A stretch of 64,000 nucleotides of DNA from Salipaludibacillus aurantiacus (GCF_900111295.1 NZ_FOGT01000012.1:1-64000), one strand, 5' to 3'; shown: positions 16,450-26,353, counted from the first letter of the stretch. Program-made: numbers and translations. The notes: generated by a model from the letters alone, not told the origin.

Positions 16450-17592
16450 TTGAATATACGCCTGTTATTAAGCTTAGGTTTTTTTATATTAACTTACACA
16501 GCCTTAAATAGCTATATCGGCTGGAATGTATACAAATTTCTTGAAGCGGCCGGGGACTTTAACCGGCCGTGGACACTTGCCATACTGATCGGACTCTTGT
16601 CATACACTTATATGTTAGGCTACCGGTTAAAAAGTTTTCCATTGCTTAAAAACATCGGTTCCTGCTGGATGGCCTTTTTCCACTTCGCTATTTTTATCTT
16701 TCCTGTTGTAAACCTCGTTGTCTGGCTGCTCGGTTTTGCAGGCCTATCGGGTGAAGGGGTAATTGTTACGGCCGGTTACGCCACATTAATATTATTTTCA
16801 GTTTATACAGGAACAGGACTGTTTAATGCTTATATGCCTGCCGTTAAAGAGTACAAACTCACTGTAGACCATCCTCAGGCCCATGACGGCGCTCTGCGTA
16901 TAGCTGTGGCGTCGGACATGCATTTTGGCGGCCTGTCAGGTAAAAAGCATGCTGAAAGGCTTGTAAGTACCATCAACCGGATGGAGGCGGACCTGATCTT
17001 GTTTCCCGGTGATTTAGTTGACGACGACCCTGACTTGTTTAAAGAAAAAAAGATGGACAGGACACTTAAAAAGTTAAACGCCCGTCTCGGCATTTACGCC
17101 GTGCTCGGTAATCATGAATATTACGGAGGAAAAATTAATGAGCTGACCAGAATCATGGACGATACAGGGGTAAATATACTGAAAGACGAGATCATTAAAT
17201 TGGACAGCACCGCTTATATTATCGGGCGTAAAGACAAAACAGACCGGAACCGCCTTCCGGCAGGCGATCTGCTTAATACTGCCGGAAACGATCTCCCAAA
17301 GCTTATTATGGACCACCAGCCTGTTGACATCCACTCAATTAAAGAAAACAACGCCGAAATGCTGTTTTGCGGTCACACACACAAGGGACAGATCTTTCCC
17401 TATCAGTGGGTTACCAGGAGACTGTTCGACGTCGATTACGGATATAAACAGATAGACCAGCTTCATGTTTTTGTGTCGTCAGGATTCGGATTCTGGGGGC
17501 CGCCGGTCAGAATCGGCAGCCGGTCAGAAGTTATGAAAATTGACGTGACTTTTACCGGTTCTCAGAATTATTGTTCTGAAAAGAAAATGTAA
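16450..17592 (+). CDS. Membrane-anchored metallophosphoesterase (YkuE/YaeI-like)
   Basis: 380 residues. The first ~135 residues hold four hydrophobic segments; the rest is a calcineurin-like phosphoesterase with metal motifs SDMHFGG, GDLVDDD, GNHEYYGG and GHTHKGQ in the right order. Homologous proteins act on UDP-glucose lipids or as Tat substrates at the envelope; this version is held by membrane helices. TTG 16450 is used because GAGGTGG sits upstream and no ATG is in reach. The 3' end overlaps the convergent topB gene by 41 bases. Confidence 0.88.
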   Translation: MNIRLLLSLGFFILTYTALNSYIGWNVYKFLEAAGDFNRPWTLAILIGLLSYTYMLGYRLKSFPLLKNIGSCWMAFFHFAIFIFPVVNLVVWLLGFAGLSGEGVIVTAGYATLILFSVYTGTGLFNAYMPAVKEYKLTVDHPQAHDGALRIAVASDMHFGGLSGKKHAERLVSTINRMEADLILFPGDLVDDDPDLFKEKKMDRTLKKLNARLGIYAVLGNHEYYGGKINELTRIMDDTGVNILKDEIIKLDSTAYIIGRKDKTDRNRLPAGDLLNTAGNDLPKLIMDHQPVDIHSIKENNAEMLFCGHTHKGQIFPYQWVTRRLFDVDYGYKQIDQLHVFVSSGFGFWGPPVRIGSRSEVMKIDVTFTGSQNYCSEKKM

Positions 17593-19735
17593 GTTTATTT
17601 TGGCCGCTTTCCCAGACTAGTGACGCATCAAAGGTTTTTCCATTGTTTTGAAATCCTTTAATAACGTCTGTCTTTCCGTTCTTTAGTAATTTTTTCATTT
17701 GGGCACCGCTTATGGGCCGGCTTAAAATTCTTTTAGATACGGTAAACGGACATTTTGAGTTTCGGTAATTGGCGCATCCGTAAAAACTTCCTTTATCAAT
17801 TACTTTACCGTTGCATTGTGGACAGACACCAAGGCTTTCGGCTTTTCCTTTATACCTTTTGCCTTTTCTTGAAGAGGTAATATCACCCAGAGTTTCAGGA
17901 TTGAAACTCCACGCGGACGACCGCTGTTTCGCATCTTCTATGATTGAGGAAGACAGGGCTTTCGCCTGCTCTAAAAACCTGTTCATATCTGCCTTCCCCT
18001 GCCCAATTTCAGCGAGTCGCTGCTCCCATTTAGCAGTCATTTCAGGGGAAGCAAGAATAGATTCGCCAACGGCCTGGATGAGTGTTTTTCCTTTTTCCGT
18101 CGCATACACCTGGTTTTTAGTGACATGAATGTAGCCGCGGTCTTTTAATACACCAATAATCCCTGCCCGTGTCGCTTCGGTGCCGAGTCCTTCTGTCTCT
18201 TTCATGACTTTAATTAAATTCTCATCATCAATATGTTTTCCTGCTGTTTTCATAAGAGTGATTAAATCGCCCTCTGTATACCTTTTAGGCGGCTGAGTTT
18301 TGCTTTCTTTAGAAAAAGCATCTTTAACAACCCCTGTCTCTCCTTCTGCTAATACAGGCAGGGTTTTCTCTTCACCGCTTGCTTCTTTGGAGGCAGGAAT
18401 AACTTTTCTCCATCCTTCATCAATTACCTGCTTGCCTTTTGAACGAAAGGCTGCTCTTTCGTCAACAAGGGTGTCGATTGTTGTGTAATTCATTTTGCAA
18501 GGATGATGATGGGCCGCAATCAGCCGTTCTGCAATCATACGGTAAATATTTTTCTCTTCAGCCGGCAAGGTGTCAGGTGAGACAACCTGTTCAGTAGGTA
18601 TGATGGCATAATGGTCTTTCACTTTTTTGTCGTTGACGTATCTTTTAGAAGATTGGAGTGATGAGACCGGTACAGGAAAAAACGGCTTAAATTCGGCCAT
18701 TCCTGAAAATTTATCCAGAAGACCGGGAAACATCGCCGCTTCTTCTTTTGTTACGAAGCTGGAGTCCGTTCTCGGGTAGGAAATGTACCCTTTCACATAA
18801 AGTTTTTGGGCAATATCCAGTGTTTTCTTTGGTGAATATTTAAATCGTTTATTAGCAGCCGCCTGTAAGGCAGATAAATTAAATAAATAAGGGGGATGAA
18901 TCTCTTTTTCTTTTGTATGGACCCCAGTCACTCTGGCACGTTTTCCTTTACAGAAACGAGCGATTTTATCAGCTGTTTCAGGTGTATCCAGCCGCGTTTC
19001 CCCTTCTTTATGCCAAATCCCTTCATATAATTTCCCTTCTACTGAAAAAACAGCTTTCACTTCCCAGAAAGGTTCTGGTTTGAATATCTCAATTTCCTTT
19101 TCTCTTTTAACAATTAATGCGAGCGTCGGTGTCTGTACTCTTCCTGTAGAGAAAACATCTTGTGCTCCTTTTTGCTGTAGAAGGAGAGTGTAGGCTCTTG
19201 ATGCGTTCATTCCTACCAGCCAGTCAGCGTATGCTCTGCTGATTGCTTCGTGGAATAGCGGCCTTGTGTCTTCTTCATTCTTTAACTGTTCGAACCCCTT
19301 TGTAACGGCTTTGGGCGTAAGTGATGAGATCCAGAGCCTCTTTAAAGGTTTTTTATTATGCGCCTGCTGCAGGACGAGGCGCACAATCGCTTCCCCTTCC
19401 CGCCCTGCATCCCCGGCAATAATCACCTCAGAAATTTCAGGACGGTGGACAAATTCTTTTATGACTTTGAAAGCTTTCCATTTGGTTTTACTTACACGGT
19501 ATTTAAACTCAGGAGGCACGATCGGCAGGGTTTCGAGCTGCCACTTTTTCCATTTTTGAGTATATTCCTCCGGGGGTACGAGCTCACAAAGGTGGCCTAC
19601 CGCCCACGTAACGGCCGCCCCTTCCGGAAAAAGCGGGCATGACTTTATTGAGATATACTCTTTTTTTCTGCTCGAAGGAAAAGGCGCAGCAAGTTTCGCT
19701 GCCTGATCAGGCTTCTCAGCGATGATTAACTTCAT
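17552..19735 (-). CDS. topB: DNA topoisomerase III
   Basis: 727-residue type IA topoisomerase that relaxes and decatenates DNA through a single-strand break. TOPRIM domain: IIAEKPDQA at the N-terminus and IIAGDAGREGEAI. Active-site Tyr lies in GYISYPRTDS. The C-terminus contains a Cys cluster (CPQCNGKVIDKG...CANYRNSKCPF), a topoisomerase zinc ribbon, as in B. subtilis TopB (727 residues). The last 41 bases overlap the convergent phosphoesterase gene, so the two transcripts are partly antisense to each other. Confidence 0.95.
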   Translation of the reverse strand: MKLIIAEKPDQAAKLAAPFPSSRKKEYISIKSCPLFPEGAAVTWAVGHLCELVPPEEYTQKWKKWQLETLPIVPPEFKYRVSKTKWKAFKVIKEFVHRPEISEVIIAGDAGREGEAIVRLVLQQAHNKKPLKRLWISSLTPKAVTKGFEQLKNEEDTRPLFHEAISRAYADWLVGMNASRAYTLLLQQKGAQDVFSTGRVQTPTLALIVKREKEIEIFKPEPFWEVKAVFSVEGKLYEGIWHKEGETRLDTPETADKIARFCKGKRARVTGVHTKEKEIHPPYLFNLSALQAAANKRFKYSPKKTLDIAQKLYVKGYISYPRTDSSFVTKEEAAMFPGLLDKFSGMAEFKPFFPVPVSSLQSSKRYVNDKKVKDHYAIIPTEQVVSPDTLPAEEKNIYRMIAERLIAAHHHPCKMNYTTIDTLVDERAAFRSKGKQVIDEGWRKVIPASKEASGEEKTLPVLAEGETGVVKDAFSKESKTQPPKRYTEGDLITLMKTAGKHIDDENLIKVMKETEGLGTEATRAGIIGVLKDRGYIHVTKNQVYATEKGKTLIQAVGESILASPEMTAKWEQRLAEIGQGKADMNRFLEQAKALSSSIIEDAKQRSSAWSFNPETLGDITSSRKGKRYKGKAESLGVCPQCNGKVIDKGSFYGCANYRNSKCPFTVSKRILSRPISGAQMKKLLKNGKTDVIKGFQNNGKTFDASLVWESGQNKLTFSFQNNNSENR

Positions 19736-20017
19736 GAATTATCACCTGTTTCTAGTTTTGTGGTATGTAAACTTTTGGAGGAAACTGGAGAGGAATAAGG
19801 GGAACGTACGTTTTATTTTAGCACAGCCAGGCCGGGAAAAGAAAGGAAAAAAAGGTGTAAAAAAACTAAAAATAACAGATCGTTAAATAGCTTCTTTGAT
19901 TGAAGAATCTAAATGAAAAGACTTAATGGATTAAGTACCTCCTCAAAATTCAATTTAACTTACTTTTTATGAATCATACAGTACAAGCAACGCGTACTAT
20001 AAAATAAATGCTTTTGT
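19736..20017. other. Intergenic region upstream of topB
   Basis: No gene seen. Contains an isolated GAGGAGG (minus strand, about 19937-19943) not followed by a usable start codon, and the small palindrome CTTAATGGATTAAG. The right part of the 19736-20243 gap is the dispersed repeat and the cvfB terminator. Confidence 0.4.
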
Positions 20018-20147
20018 GAACGAAGGTGAGGACACCCAGAGGATAAGCGACGTCTGAAAATCCAATTCAACGAAGCTCAAGGCTGAGTTGAATTTAGCTG
20101 AAGACAAGCTCCTGGGAAAGAGTCCGCCTCGCGGACTGAAATTACTG
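20018..20147 (+). repeat. Dispersed structured intergenic repeat, copy A
   Basis: About 130 bp homologous to 33781-33926 and to the reverse of 37268-37409. Conserved blocks in order: GAAGGTGAGGACACCC, GTCTGAAAATCCAATTCAAC, hairpin arms AATTCAAC/GTTGAATT, TTTAGCTGAAGACAAGC, hairpin GTCCGC-CTC-GCGGAC, GACTGAAATTACTG. No open frame is conserved, so it is not a gene fragment. Confidence 0.85.
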
Positions 20148-20178
20148 TTTTTTTAGAGTTAGTCTCTTTAAATACAAA

Positions 20179-20215
20179 ATTTAAATCCGAAGAAAAATAC
20201 TCTCCGGATCTAAAT
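20179..20215 (-). terminator. Terminator behind cvfB
   Basis: Arms ATTTAAATCCG (20179-20189) and CGGATCTAAAT (20205-20215) form a stem with one mismatch; T-rich tail on the minus strand. Starts about 30 bases after the cvfB stop. Confidence 0.6.
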
Positions 20216-20243
20216 GGTTGCTATTCTTTTTGTAACAGCTTCT

Positions 20244-21104
20244 TCAATCTTCCTGCTCTTTCACCAGATACGTGTATCCATCGTTCTGGGTCACTTTTTT
20301 CTCTTTTAACAGTTTTCCCATCGCCCGTTTAAAGGCTGCTTTGCTAAGGTTTAAATAATCCCTGATATCCTCGGGAGAAGATTTGTCTGTCAAAGGAATT
20401 TTCCCGCCGTTTTCTTTTATACGGGTCAAAAGGAATTCGGCATCCTCATCGCGGCTCTCTAATATAAGCGGTCTGAGGGAGATGTTAAGTGTGCCATCCT
20501 CTTTGACCGCAATAACTCTTCCTTTCACCCACTGGCCCAGCCGGGGCTCCTCTTTTCTTTCTGAATGATGGATAAACCCTCTGTAACCTTCTTCTGTAAT
20601 AATGAAGGAACCAATTTTAGCCGCTTTGTACACATGCCCGCCTGCCGGCTGATTCATAAGCTCTTTCGGAGCCCGGTCTCTTTCCTGATCGATAATTTCT
20701 TCTGTGACCGGTTTAGCCGTCAGCTTTCCCCTTCGGTCGTGGTCAAGGCGCACAAAAAGATGGTCTCCCCGCTTCGGCCATACTGACGTATGAAGCGGCA
20801 AATCATCTTTTGACACGAGCACGTCTTTTGGAAGGCCGATATGGATAAACACACCAAGCCTGTCAACCACATCTGCCACTTCCACCCAGCCGTATGAATT
20901 AAGGCTCACGTCGGGAAGAGTTGAGGAGGCAGTTAACTGGCCTTTTTTATCCTCGTAAAGAAACACAGTTACTTTATCACCGGAATTCAGCGCATCGGAA
21001 CCTCTTTCTTTTGGGAGACGCACGTCATTTTCCAGAATATAAGCTGTTTTCGCATCTTTTTTTACGGTTAAATCAACGATCGTTCCAGGTTTTAATTGGC
21101 TCAT
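20244..21104 (-). CDS. cvfB: S1-domain RNA-binding protein CvfB (YitL)
   Basis: 286-residue RNA-binding protein with tandem S1-like domains and a C-terminal winged helix. Visible: the N-terminal MSQLKPGTIVDLTV, S1 signature GVFIHIGLPKDVLV, a second S1 repeat GRVIAVKEDGTLNISLRP, and the C-terminal helical LSKAAFKRAMGKLLK that distinguishes CvfB. In Staphylococcus it influences virulence gene expression; its molecular target is not settled. Two ATGs compete: 21104 has AGGTAGG at a normal distance, 21110 has it directly adjacent. Confidence 0.9.
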   Translation of the reverse strand: MSQLKPGTIVDLTVKKDAKTAYILENDVRLPKERGSDALNSGDKVTVFLYEDKKGQLTASSTLPDVSLNSYGWVEVADVVDRLGVFIHIGLPKDVLVSKDDLPLHTSVWPKRGDHLFVRLDHDRRGKLTAKPVTEEIIDQERDRAPKELMNQPAGGHVYKAAKIGSFIITEEGYRGFIHHSERKEEPRLGQWVKGRVIAVKEDGTLNISLRPLILESRDEDAEFLLTRIKENGGKIPLTDKSSPEDIRDYLNLSKAAFKRAMGKLLKEKKVTQNDGYTYLVKEQED

Positions 21105-21172
21105 ATTCATCCTACCTGCTTTCCTGATATAGTCATTAACACTTTTCCCATTTTAAACGATATAGAGACATT

Positions 21173-21204
21173 AAAAAAGAGGAAAGCCGAGCTCTCCTCT
21201 TTTT
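21173..21204 (-). terminator. Terminator behind ilvA
   Basis: AAAAAAGAGGA and TCCTCTTTTT pair around a short loop; on the minus strand it ends in T-rich sequence, 8 bases after the ilvA stop. Confidence 0.85.
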
Positions 21205-21211
21205 GTGCCGA

Positions 21212-22474
21212 TTAAATCAGCAAATTAAACAGATTCTGATCCTTATTTATTTCAATATAAGAAAAACCGTTCTTTTCCATCCGCTCAGTGAGGGAATAAT
21301 AGTCTTCTTTATTTTTCAGCTCTATCCCCACAAGGACAGGCCCTTTATCCCTGTTATTTTTCTTTGTATATTCAAACCGGGTAATGTCATCCGTTTCACC
21401 GAGCACTTCAGCCATAAACTGGCGCAGTGCCCCGGCCCGCTGCGGAAAGTTAACGATAAAATAGTGTTTAAAGCCGTCATAGATTAACGACCTTTCTTTA
21501 ATTTCCTGCATCCTGTCGATATCATTATTACCACCGCTCACAATGCAGACGACCGTTTTTCCTTTAATCTCTTCCCGGTAGTTATCCAGTGCAGAAACAG
21601 GGAGCGCACCGGCAGGTTCAGAAACTATCGCGTTTTCATTATACAGGTTAAGCATGGTTGAACATACTTTGCCTTCAGGGATGACAGCTATATCATCAAT
21701 CACGTCTTTTGCCACTTCAAAAGTAATGTCGCCCACTTTTTTGACTGCAGCTCCGTCAACAAATTTATCAATTTTATCAAGGGAAACGACTTCCCCTTGA
21801 TCTAACGACGCTTTCATCCCCGGGGCTCCCTCAGGCTCTACCCCGATTACTTTTGTTTTGGAACTGATATTTTTAATATAAGAGCCGACACCGGAAATGA
21901 GCCCTCCGCCGCCAACGCTCATAAAAATATGCGAGATCGGCTCATCAATCGCTTCAAGGATTTCCATGCCGACTGTTCCCTGGCCTGCAATTGTCCGCAG
22001 ATCATCGAACGGGTGAATAAACGTCATCTCATTGATTTCGCAGTATGCCATCGCTTCTTTAAAGGAATCATCAAATGTGTCACCCGTGAGAACTACTTCT
22101 ACAAACGGCTCTCCGAAAAATTTAACACGCGAGACTTTTTGCCGGGGCGTGGTGCTAGGCATAAAAATTCTTCCCCTCACACCAAGCGCTTTGCATGAGT
22201 ATGCCACGCCCTGGGCATGGTTACCTGCGCTGGCGCACACGACGCCGTTTTGAAGCTCTTTTTCCGATAAGCTTTGCATCAAATTGTACGCCCCGCGCAG
22301 TTTAAATGAGCGCACCACCTGAAGATCTTCGCGCTTTAAGTACACGTTCGCTTCATATTTTTCAGAAAGGATCGGATCCTTTTGCAAAGGAGTGTTCACC
22401 ACAATGTCCTTTAACACCTGATGAGCAATTAAAATATCTTTTACCTGTACGGTCTGTTTCATTGTTTTCTCCAT
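21212..22474 (-). CDS. ilvA: Threonine dehydratase, biosynthetic
   Basis: 420-residue PLP enzyme that deaminates threonine to 2-oxobutanoate, the first step of isoleucine synthesis. PLP-lysine is in VRSFKLRGAYN; the phosphate-binding glycine loop is VGGGGLISG; SAGNHAQGVA is also conserved. The C-terminal ACT-like domain (HYFIVNFPQRAGALRQFM) marks the short, Bacillus-type IlvA with one regulatory domain. ATG 22474 has AAAGGG 8 bases upstream; ATG 22480 is too close to it. No T-box precedes it. ilvE is located separately at 59305. Confidence 0.95.
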   Translation of the reverse strand: MEKTMKQTVQVKDILIAHQVLKDIVVNTPLQKDPILSEKYEANVYLKREDLQVVRSFKLRGAYNLMQSLSEKELQNGVVCASAGNHAQGVAYSCKALGVRGRIFMPSTTPRQKVSRVKFFGEPFVEVVLTGDTFDDSFKEAMAYCEINEMTFIHPFDDLRTIAGQGTVGMEILEAIDEPISHIFMSVGGGGLISGVGSYIKNISSKTKVIGVEPEGAPGMKASLDQGEVVSLDKIDKFVDGAAVKKVGDITFEVAKDVIDDIAVIPEGKVCSTMLNLYNENAIVSEPAGALPVSALDNYREEIKGKTVVCIVSGGNNDIDRMQEIKERSLIYDGFKHYFIVNFPQRAGALRQFMAEVLGETDDITRFEYTKKNNRDKGPVLVGIELKNKEDYYSLTERMEKNGFSYIEINKDQNLFNLLI

Positions 22475-22578
22475 CTCCATAACCCTTTCTACGTTCAGAA
22501 TATTAAAACTAATCGTAACATAATCTGACGGAAGAGAAAACAATGTTTTTACTGGGTTTTAAATAATATTGTCTGTTA

Positions 22579-23733
22579 TCAGTAATGCCTGTCCGTTAGC
22601 GCAGGGAAAAGTTTATTTTTTCCGCTGTGCTGGATATCAACATTTACCTGCACTTCTCTGAGACTCTCTTTTGTTAACTCAAGAGCGCCATCTGTCGTAT
22701 GCGCATGCCACGTGTCGGGGTCTTTTTTATAAAGTTCATTATTAAGGTGGTAAATATCCCCTTCTATTTCTAACGCTTTTTCATACGTCAGGCGGATTTC
22801 TTTTTCAATGACTTTGGCCGTTTCCTTATGAAGAAACTCTTCAGAAACCTCCTGATCCAATTCGATTACCCCGCCGCCTGCATCCACTTCTATATCAAAA
22901 AAGATGTCCTCCCCCTCAACGTGGGGAGTAATTTTATGAACAGGATTTTTCATCATAATAACAGCAGCAGGCTTCCCCTCTTTAGAGACAATTACAGGGG
23001 TTCTCTGTGTATCGTCCTGCAACCACCTGAGCCCTACCATATCGAGGTTTTCAAGTGTTCCTTTATAATCTTCTCCGTAAATGACTGTAGCACCTTGAAT
23101 TCTGAGGGTCGTTTCAGTTTCTGCCTGTGTATGCCAATTTTTCTCTACAGCGACAGACGGAATGTTTGCAGATTTACCCGGTTCATTAATATTAAGCAGA
23201 AAACGGTGCTTTCTTATTGGTGCCACATAAGAGCTCTGAGAATAACTGTCCCTCGGGTCACCCAGCTTTCCAAGTATAGGAGAAGCATCAAGAAAAGGGT
23301 ACACTTCCAGCACACTGGACACATCATCCAGCGTAGAAAAAACCCATGGGGTATGGCGGATTTCACTAAACCTGAGAAAATCGTCGAGCAATTCGCTCAA
23401 CCCGTTTTCAATAGCACTTTCCGAAAAAACGACAGCCGCCAAATGCCCCCAGTATATTCTCTGGGGGGTGGTCTTGTATAAGTTGTGAATAGCGGTTACC
23501 GGCGTTCTTCCCCTTCCGATTCCGACGATTGTCTCCTCTTCCTCCTGGCTCTCTATTTCTTTAGCTATAGTCGCAAAGTTCAACACTTGCAGGTGAATAA
23601 GAAATTCTCCGTCCTCATAATCCAGTCCTACGGCGTGAACATAATACATTCTCTCCAGTTCGTTGGCATTCAGACAGCCAGTCAGCAAGATGAGCAGCAG
23701 AAAACTGATCCAGATTTTTTTCATTCGTTTCAT
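22579..23733 (-). CDS. Spore germination lipoprotein, Ger(x)C family
   Basis: 384-residue lipoprotein subunit of a spore germinant receptor. N-terminal signal ends in a lipobox LTGC, followed by LNANELERMYYVHAVGLDYE, typical of GerAC proteins. It lies on the outer face of the spore inner membrane and is needed for nutrient-triggered germination. It abuts the A-subunit gene (stop at 23734, start at 23733) and is the last gene of the operon. ATG 23724 is an alternative start. Confidence 0.9.
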   Translation of the reverse strand: MKRMKKIWISFLLLILLTGCLNANELERMYYVHAVGLDYEDGEFLIHLQVLNFATIAKEIESQEEEETIVGIGRGRTPVTAIHNLYKTTPQRIYWGHLAAVVFSESAIENGLSELLDDFLRFSEIRHTPWVFSTLDDVSSVLEVYPFLDASPILGKLGDPRDSYSQSSYVAPIRKHRFLLNINEPGKSANIPSVAVEKNWHTQAETETTLRIQGATVIYGEDYKGTLENLDMVGLRWLQDDTQRTPVIVSKEGKPAAVIMMKNPVHKITPHVEGEDIFFDIEVDAGGGVIELDQEVSEEFLHKETAKVIEKEIRLTYEKALEIEGDIYHLNNELYKKDPDTWHAHTTDGALELTKESLREVQVNVDIQHSGKNKLFPALTDRHY

Positions 23734-25266
23734 CTACTTCCTTGTATTGTCTTTTGTATTCATAAAGTCCGGGCGGAACCCTTTGTCTCTCCAGGATGAC
23801 CGGAATATATTATCAAATACATCCCTGATGGAGCTGACAGGCGAAAAAGGCGCTAAATAAGGAAGTCCGTAAGACCTTATGTTCGCTACATAATATAGTA
23901 TAAAAAACGCTGAGATTAAAAATCCGAACAAACCAAGAAGAGAGGATACAGCTACGACTAATAATCTTAATAAGCTGAACACACCGATCATAGACTGATT
24001 GACCAATGTAAACGTGGCAACAAGCGAAGTGGCAATTATAACTATGATCCCGGGGTTAGTGAGCCCTGCTCTAATGGCCGCGTCCCCGATAATCAGCCCT
24101 CCCACAACAGTGAGGGTCTGCCCGATCGCAAGCGGAAGCCTGGCTCCCGCTTCTCTGAATAACTCAAACAACCCCAGCATCACAAACGCTTCGATAGCCG
24201 TCGGCAGAGGCACCCCTCTTCTGGCGCTGGCAAGAGTAGCCAGTAAAAGTACCGGAATCTGATCTTGATGGTAAGTCGTGACAGCAACCCAGAACCCGGG
24301 CAGAAAAATCGCCAGAGACAGGCCCACCACCCTAAGAAGACGTTCAAAACTGCTGTACAAAGGAATTAACTCCGAATCTTCCGCACTTTTAAGCAATAAA
24401 AAGATATTGACCGGGCCAATAAGTACAATCGGACTGCCGTCCAAAAGGAGAAGAAACCGCCCTCTGAGAAGGGCATTTGCTGTGAAATCAGGTCTTCCGG
24501 TGTACTCAAGGCTTGGAAGTAAACTCATCTTATTCTGCCTAAGCATTTCAGTTAACTGGTTAGAATTCAACAGCCCGTCTATTTTTAAGTTAGCTAGTCT
24601 GGATTTTATATCCGAAAGGACATCAGGATTAATAATATCTTCCATATACATGAGTCCGACGCTCGTGTTCGTTCGTTCCCCCACTTTATACTCTTCATAT
24701 TTTAATGATTCAGAAGGGATCCGTTTTCTAAGAAGAGCTGAATTAACTTTAATATTTTCCACGAAACCGTCTCTTGGCCCCAACACAGACACTTCTGTAT
24801 TTGTTTCTTCAGGATCCCGACCGGGTATTTTCGAAATATCGACAGACAGAGTTAATTGGGCAGTTACAAAATAAAGTACAAGGGAGCCACGGAATACTTT
24901 CAGTGATAAATCTTTTCTCTTTATTATTTCCTCTGTAGAAGAAAGCCTTAAATCTTCGATTAACCTTTCTTTATGATAATCCTCTGCAGACCGGAAAAAA
25001 GTATCCAGTCTGGGCACCACTTCATCATCAATCAATTGAGTGTCAACCAAACCTTGTGAGAAAAAAAACAGAACGGTCTCTTTCAGGCCATCAGACTTAT
25101 CAAACGACATTCCCTGGACAGTGACATCGCCGCACCCCCTGAATACTTCCCTGATCGTTTCTTCTGTAATCGTTTCTTCTGTCCTGCTTTCACCGGTTGA
25201 TTCACTGGAGGGAGCCTGACTTATTTTTTTCTGGTTGTTTTGTAATATCCAGTTAAGCAGTCTCAT
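23734..25266 (-). CDS. Spore germination protein, GerA (A-subunit) family
   Basis: 510-residue receptor A subunit. The N-terminal ~260 residues are soluble and acidic; the C-terminal half has about five hydrophobic helices with the conserved motif LPGFWVAVTTYHQDQIP and ARRGVPLPTAIEAFVM, both typical of GerAA/GerBA/GerKA. GGGAGGG precedes ATG 25266. The start overlaps the B-subunit stop by 14 bases. The germinant cannot be predicted from sequence. Confidence 0.93.
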   Translation of the reverse strand: MRLLNWILQNNQKKISQAPSSESTGESRTEETITEETIREVFRGCGDVTVQGMSFDKSDGLKETVLFFFSQGLVDTQLIDDEVVPRLDTFFRSAEDYHKERLIEDLRLSSTEEIIKRKDLSLKVFRGSLVLYFVTAQLTLSVDISKIPGRDPEETNTEVSVLGPRDGFVENIKVNSALLRKRIPSESLKYEEYKVGERTNTSVGLMYMEDIINPDVLSDIKSRLANLKIDGLLNSNQLTEMLRQNKMSLLPSLEYTGRPDFTANALLRGRFLLLLDGSPIVLIGPVNIFLLLKSAEDSELIPLYSSFERLLRVVGLSLAIFLPGFWVAVTTYHQDQIPVLLLATLASARRGVPLPTAIEAFVMLGLFELFREAGARLPLAIGQTLTVVGGLIIGDAAIRAGLTNPGIIVIIATSLVATFTLVNQSMIGVFSLLRLLVVAVSSLLGLFGFLISAFFILYYVANIRSYGLPYLAPFSPVSSIRDVFDNIFRSSWRDKGFRPDFMNTKDNTRK

Positions 25267-26353
25267 GGGCTTTCCCTCCCTTCTGTTGTTTAGGAATAAA
25301 TGAAATAATAACCAGCACAATCGTGATTAAAGCAAAATAAATCACTACGCCGGGAAAAAATAAACCTCTCATAAAATCTAAATACTGCATATCATTTTCA
25401 GGAAGTTCGCTTAAAATTAGAATAATAATGTAAAGAGACGTCATCATTACAATTTTGGCTTTTTGGTTTTTTATCGGGATCATTTGTGTAATTAAATACA
25501 TAAGAAACGAGACTCTGATAAACGTCCCGGAGATCCACTGGTAGATGGCCAGAAAATCAACAGATTCTATAAAACGGCCTAACGTGATTAATGCCCACTG
25601 TTCATAGGCAGGAAAGCGCAGCCTTGCAGCTTCGTCTGTTCCGAACTCCGCTATCCCTGCAGTGTACGGACCGATCGTAAGCATGGCCAGAACTAAAGTT
25701 AACAAAACCAGCTGCCAATATTTAAGCGGATTTTTTATTCTGTGATTAATAAACAGGATAACGACGAGTTCACTGAAAGCCGAGGCCGGATAAATCATCC
25801 CAAGAAAAACACGGGGATACCCGTGCTCCAGTACAGGAAGGATAAGAGAATAATCCTTATTGGGAATATTGGCAGCCGCAACAAATAGGCCAAGTAAAAC
25901 AATAAAGGGTAAAAGAACACCTGCCAGAATGGCAATCGTCCTTAAGCTGCTGAGACTTGTAAACAGACACAGTAAAGCTAACGCTCCAATAATAACCAGT
26001 TCAGGAGTGAGAGGAAGGTAAGTAATCCGGGTCCACTGCCCAACTTCAATAAGAGTCGTGGCGGACAGAAGCACTAAAACAGCCGCGGCTGAAAAACGGA
26101 TGATGACAGATACAGCTTTGCCTGCTCTTTCTTCAAGCCAGACATTAAGGGAAGTTCCGTCCATTTTCTTTAAGACGTACCAAATAAGCACCAGCCAGAC
26201 AGTATGTAACAAAAATGCAAACAATACAGACAGCCATCCGTCTCTCCCTGCTGTTTCGTATAGCTGAGGTAGAACAGTAACATGGCTTCTTAATCCGATA
26301 CCAGTTATTAAAATAATGATTAAATATAACCTCGTAATTTTATCCCGGTCCAT
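25253..26353 (-). CDS. Spore germination permease-like protein, GerB (B-subunit) family
   Basis: 366-residue protein with about ten hydrophobic segments, of the endospore germination permease (GerAB) family within the APC transporter superfamily. The start MDRDKITRLYLIIILITGIG and the GTSLNVWLEE and RITYLPLTPELV stretches are typical. AAAGGAGG precedes ATG 26353; the frame from 26425 lacks a site. B-subunits recognise amino acid or sugar germinants. Here it is the first gene, giving the order B-A-C instead of the textbook A-B-C. Confidence 0.9.
   Translation of the reverse strand: MDRDKITRLYLIIILITGIGLRSHVTVLPQLYETAGRDGWLSVLFAFLLHTVWLVLIWYVLKKMDGTSLNVWLEERAGKAVSVIIRFSAAAVLVLLSATTLIEVGQWTRITYLPLTPELVIIGALALLCLFTSLSSLRTIAILAGVLLPFIVLLGLFVAAANIPNKDYSLILPVLEHGYPRVFLGMIYPASAFSELVVILFINHRIKNPLKYWQLVLLTLVLAMLTIGPYTAGIAEFGTDEAARLRFPAYEQWALITLGRFIESVDFLAIYQWISGTFIRVSFLMYLITQMIPIKNQKAKIVMMTSLYIIILILSELPENDMQYLDFMRGLFFPGVVIYFALITIVLVIISFIPKQQKGGKAHETA

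Noticed and set aside
19930-19945. GAGGAGG on the minus strand as the start of a small gene
   Set aside because: No ATG, GTG or TTG at a usable distance and a stop soon after in the nearest frame.
22490-22504. CodY-like site upstream of ilvA
   Set aside because: Four mismatches to the 15-bp consensus and overlap with the ribosome binding region; too weak to call.
22828-24874. Long plus-strand open frames opposite the ger genes
   Set aside because: They are antisense to well-matched GerC and GerA proteins and show no recognisable motif or ribosome binding site.
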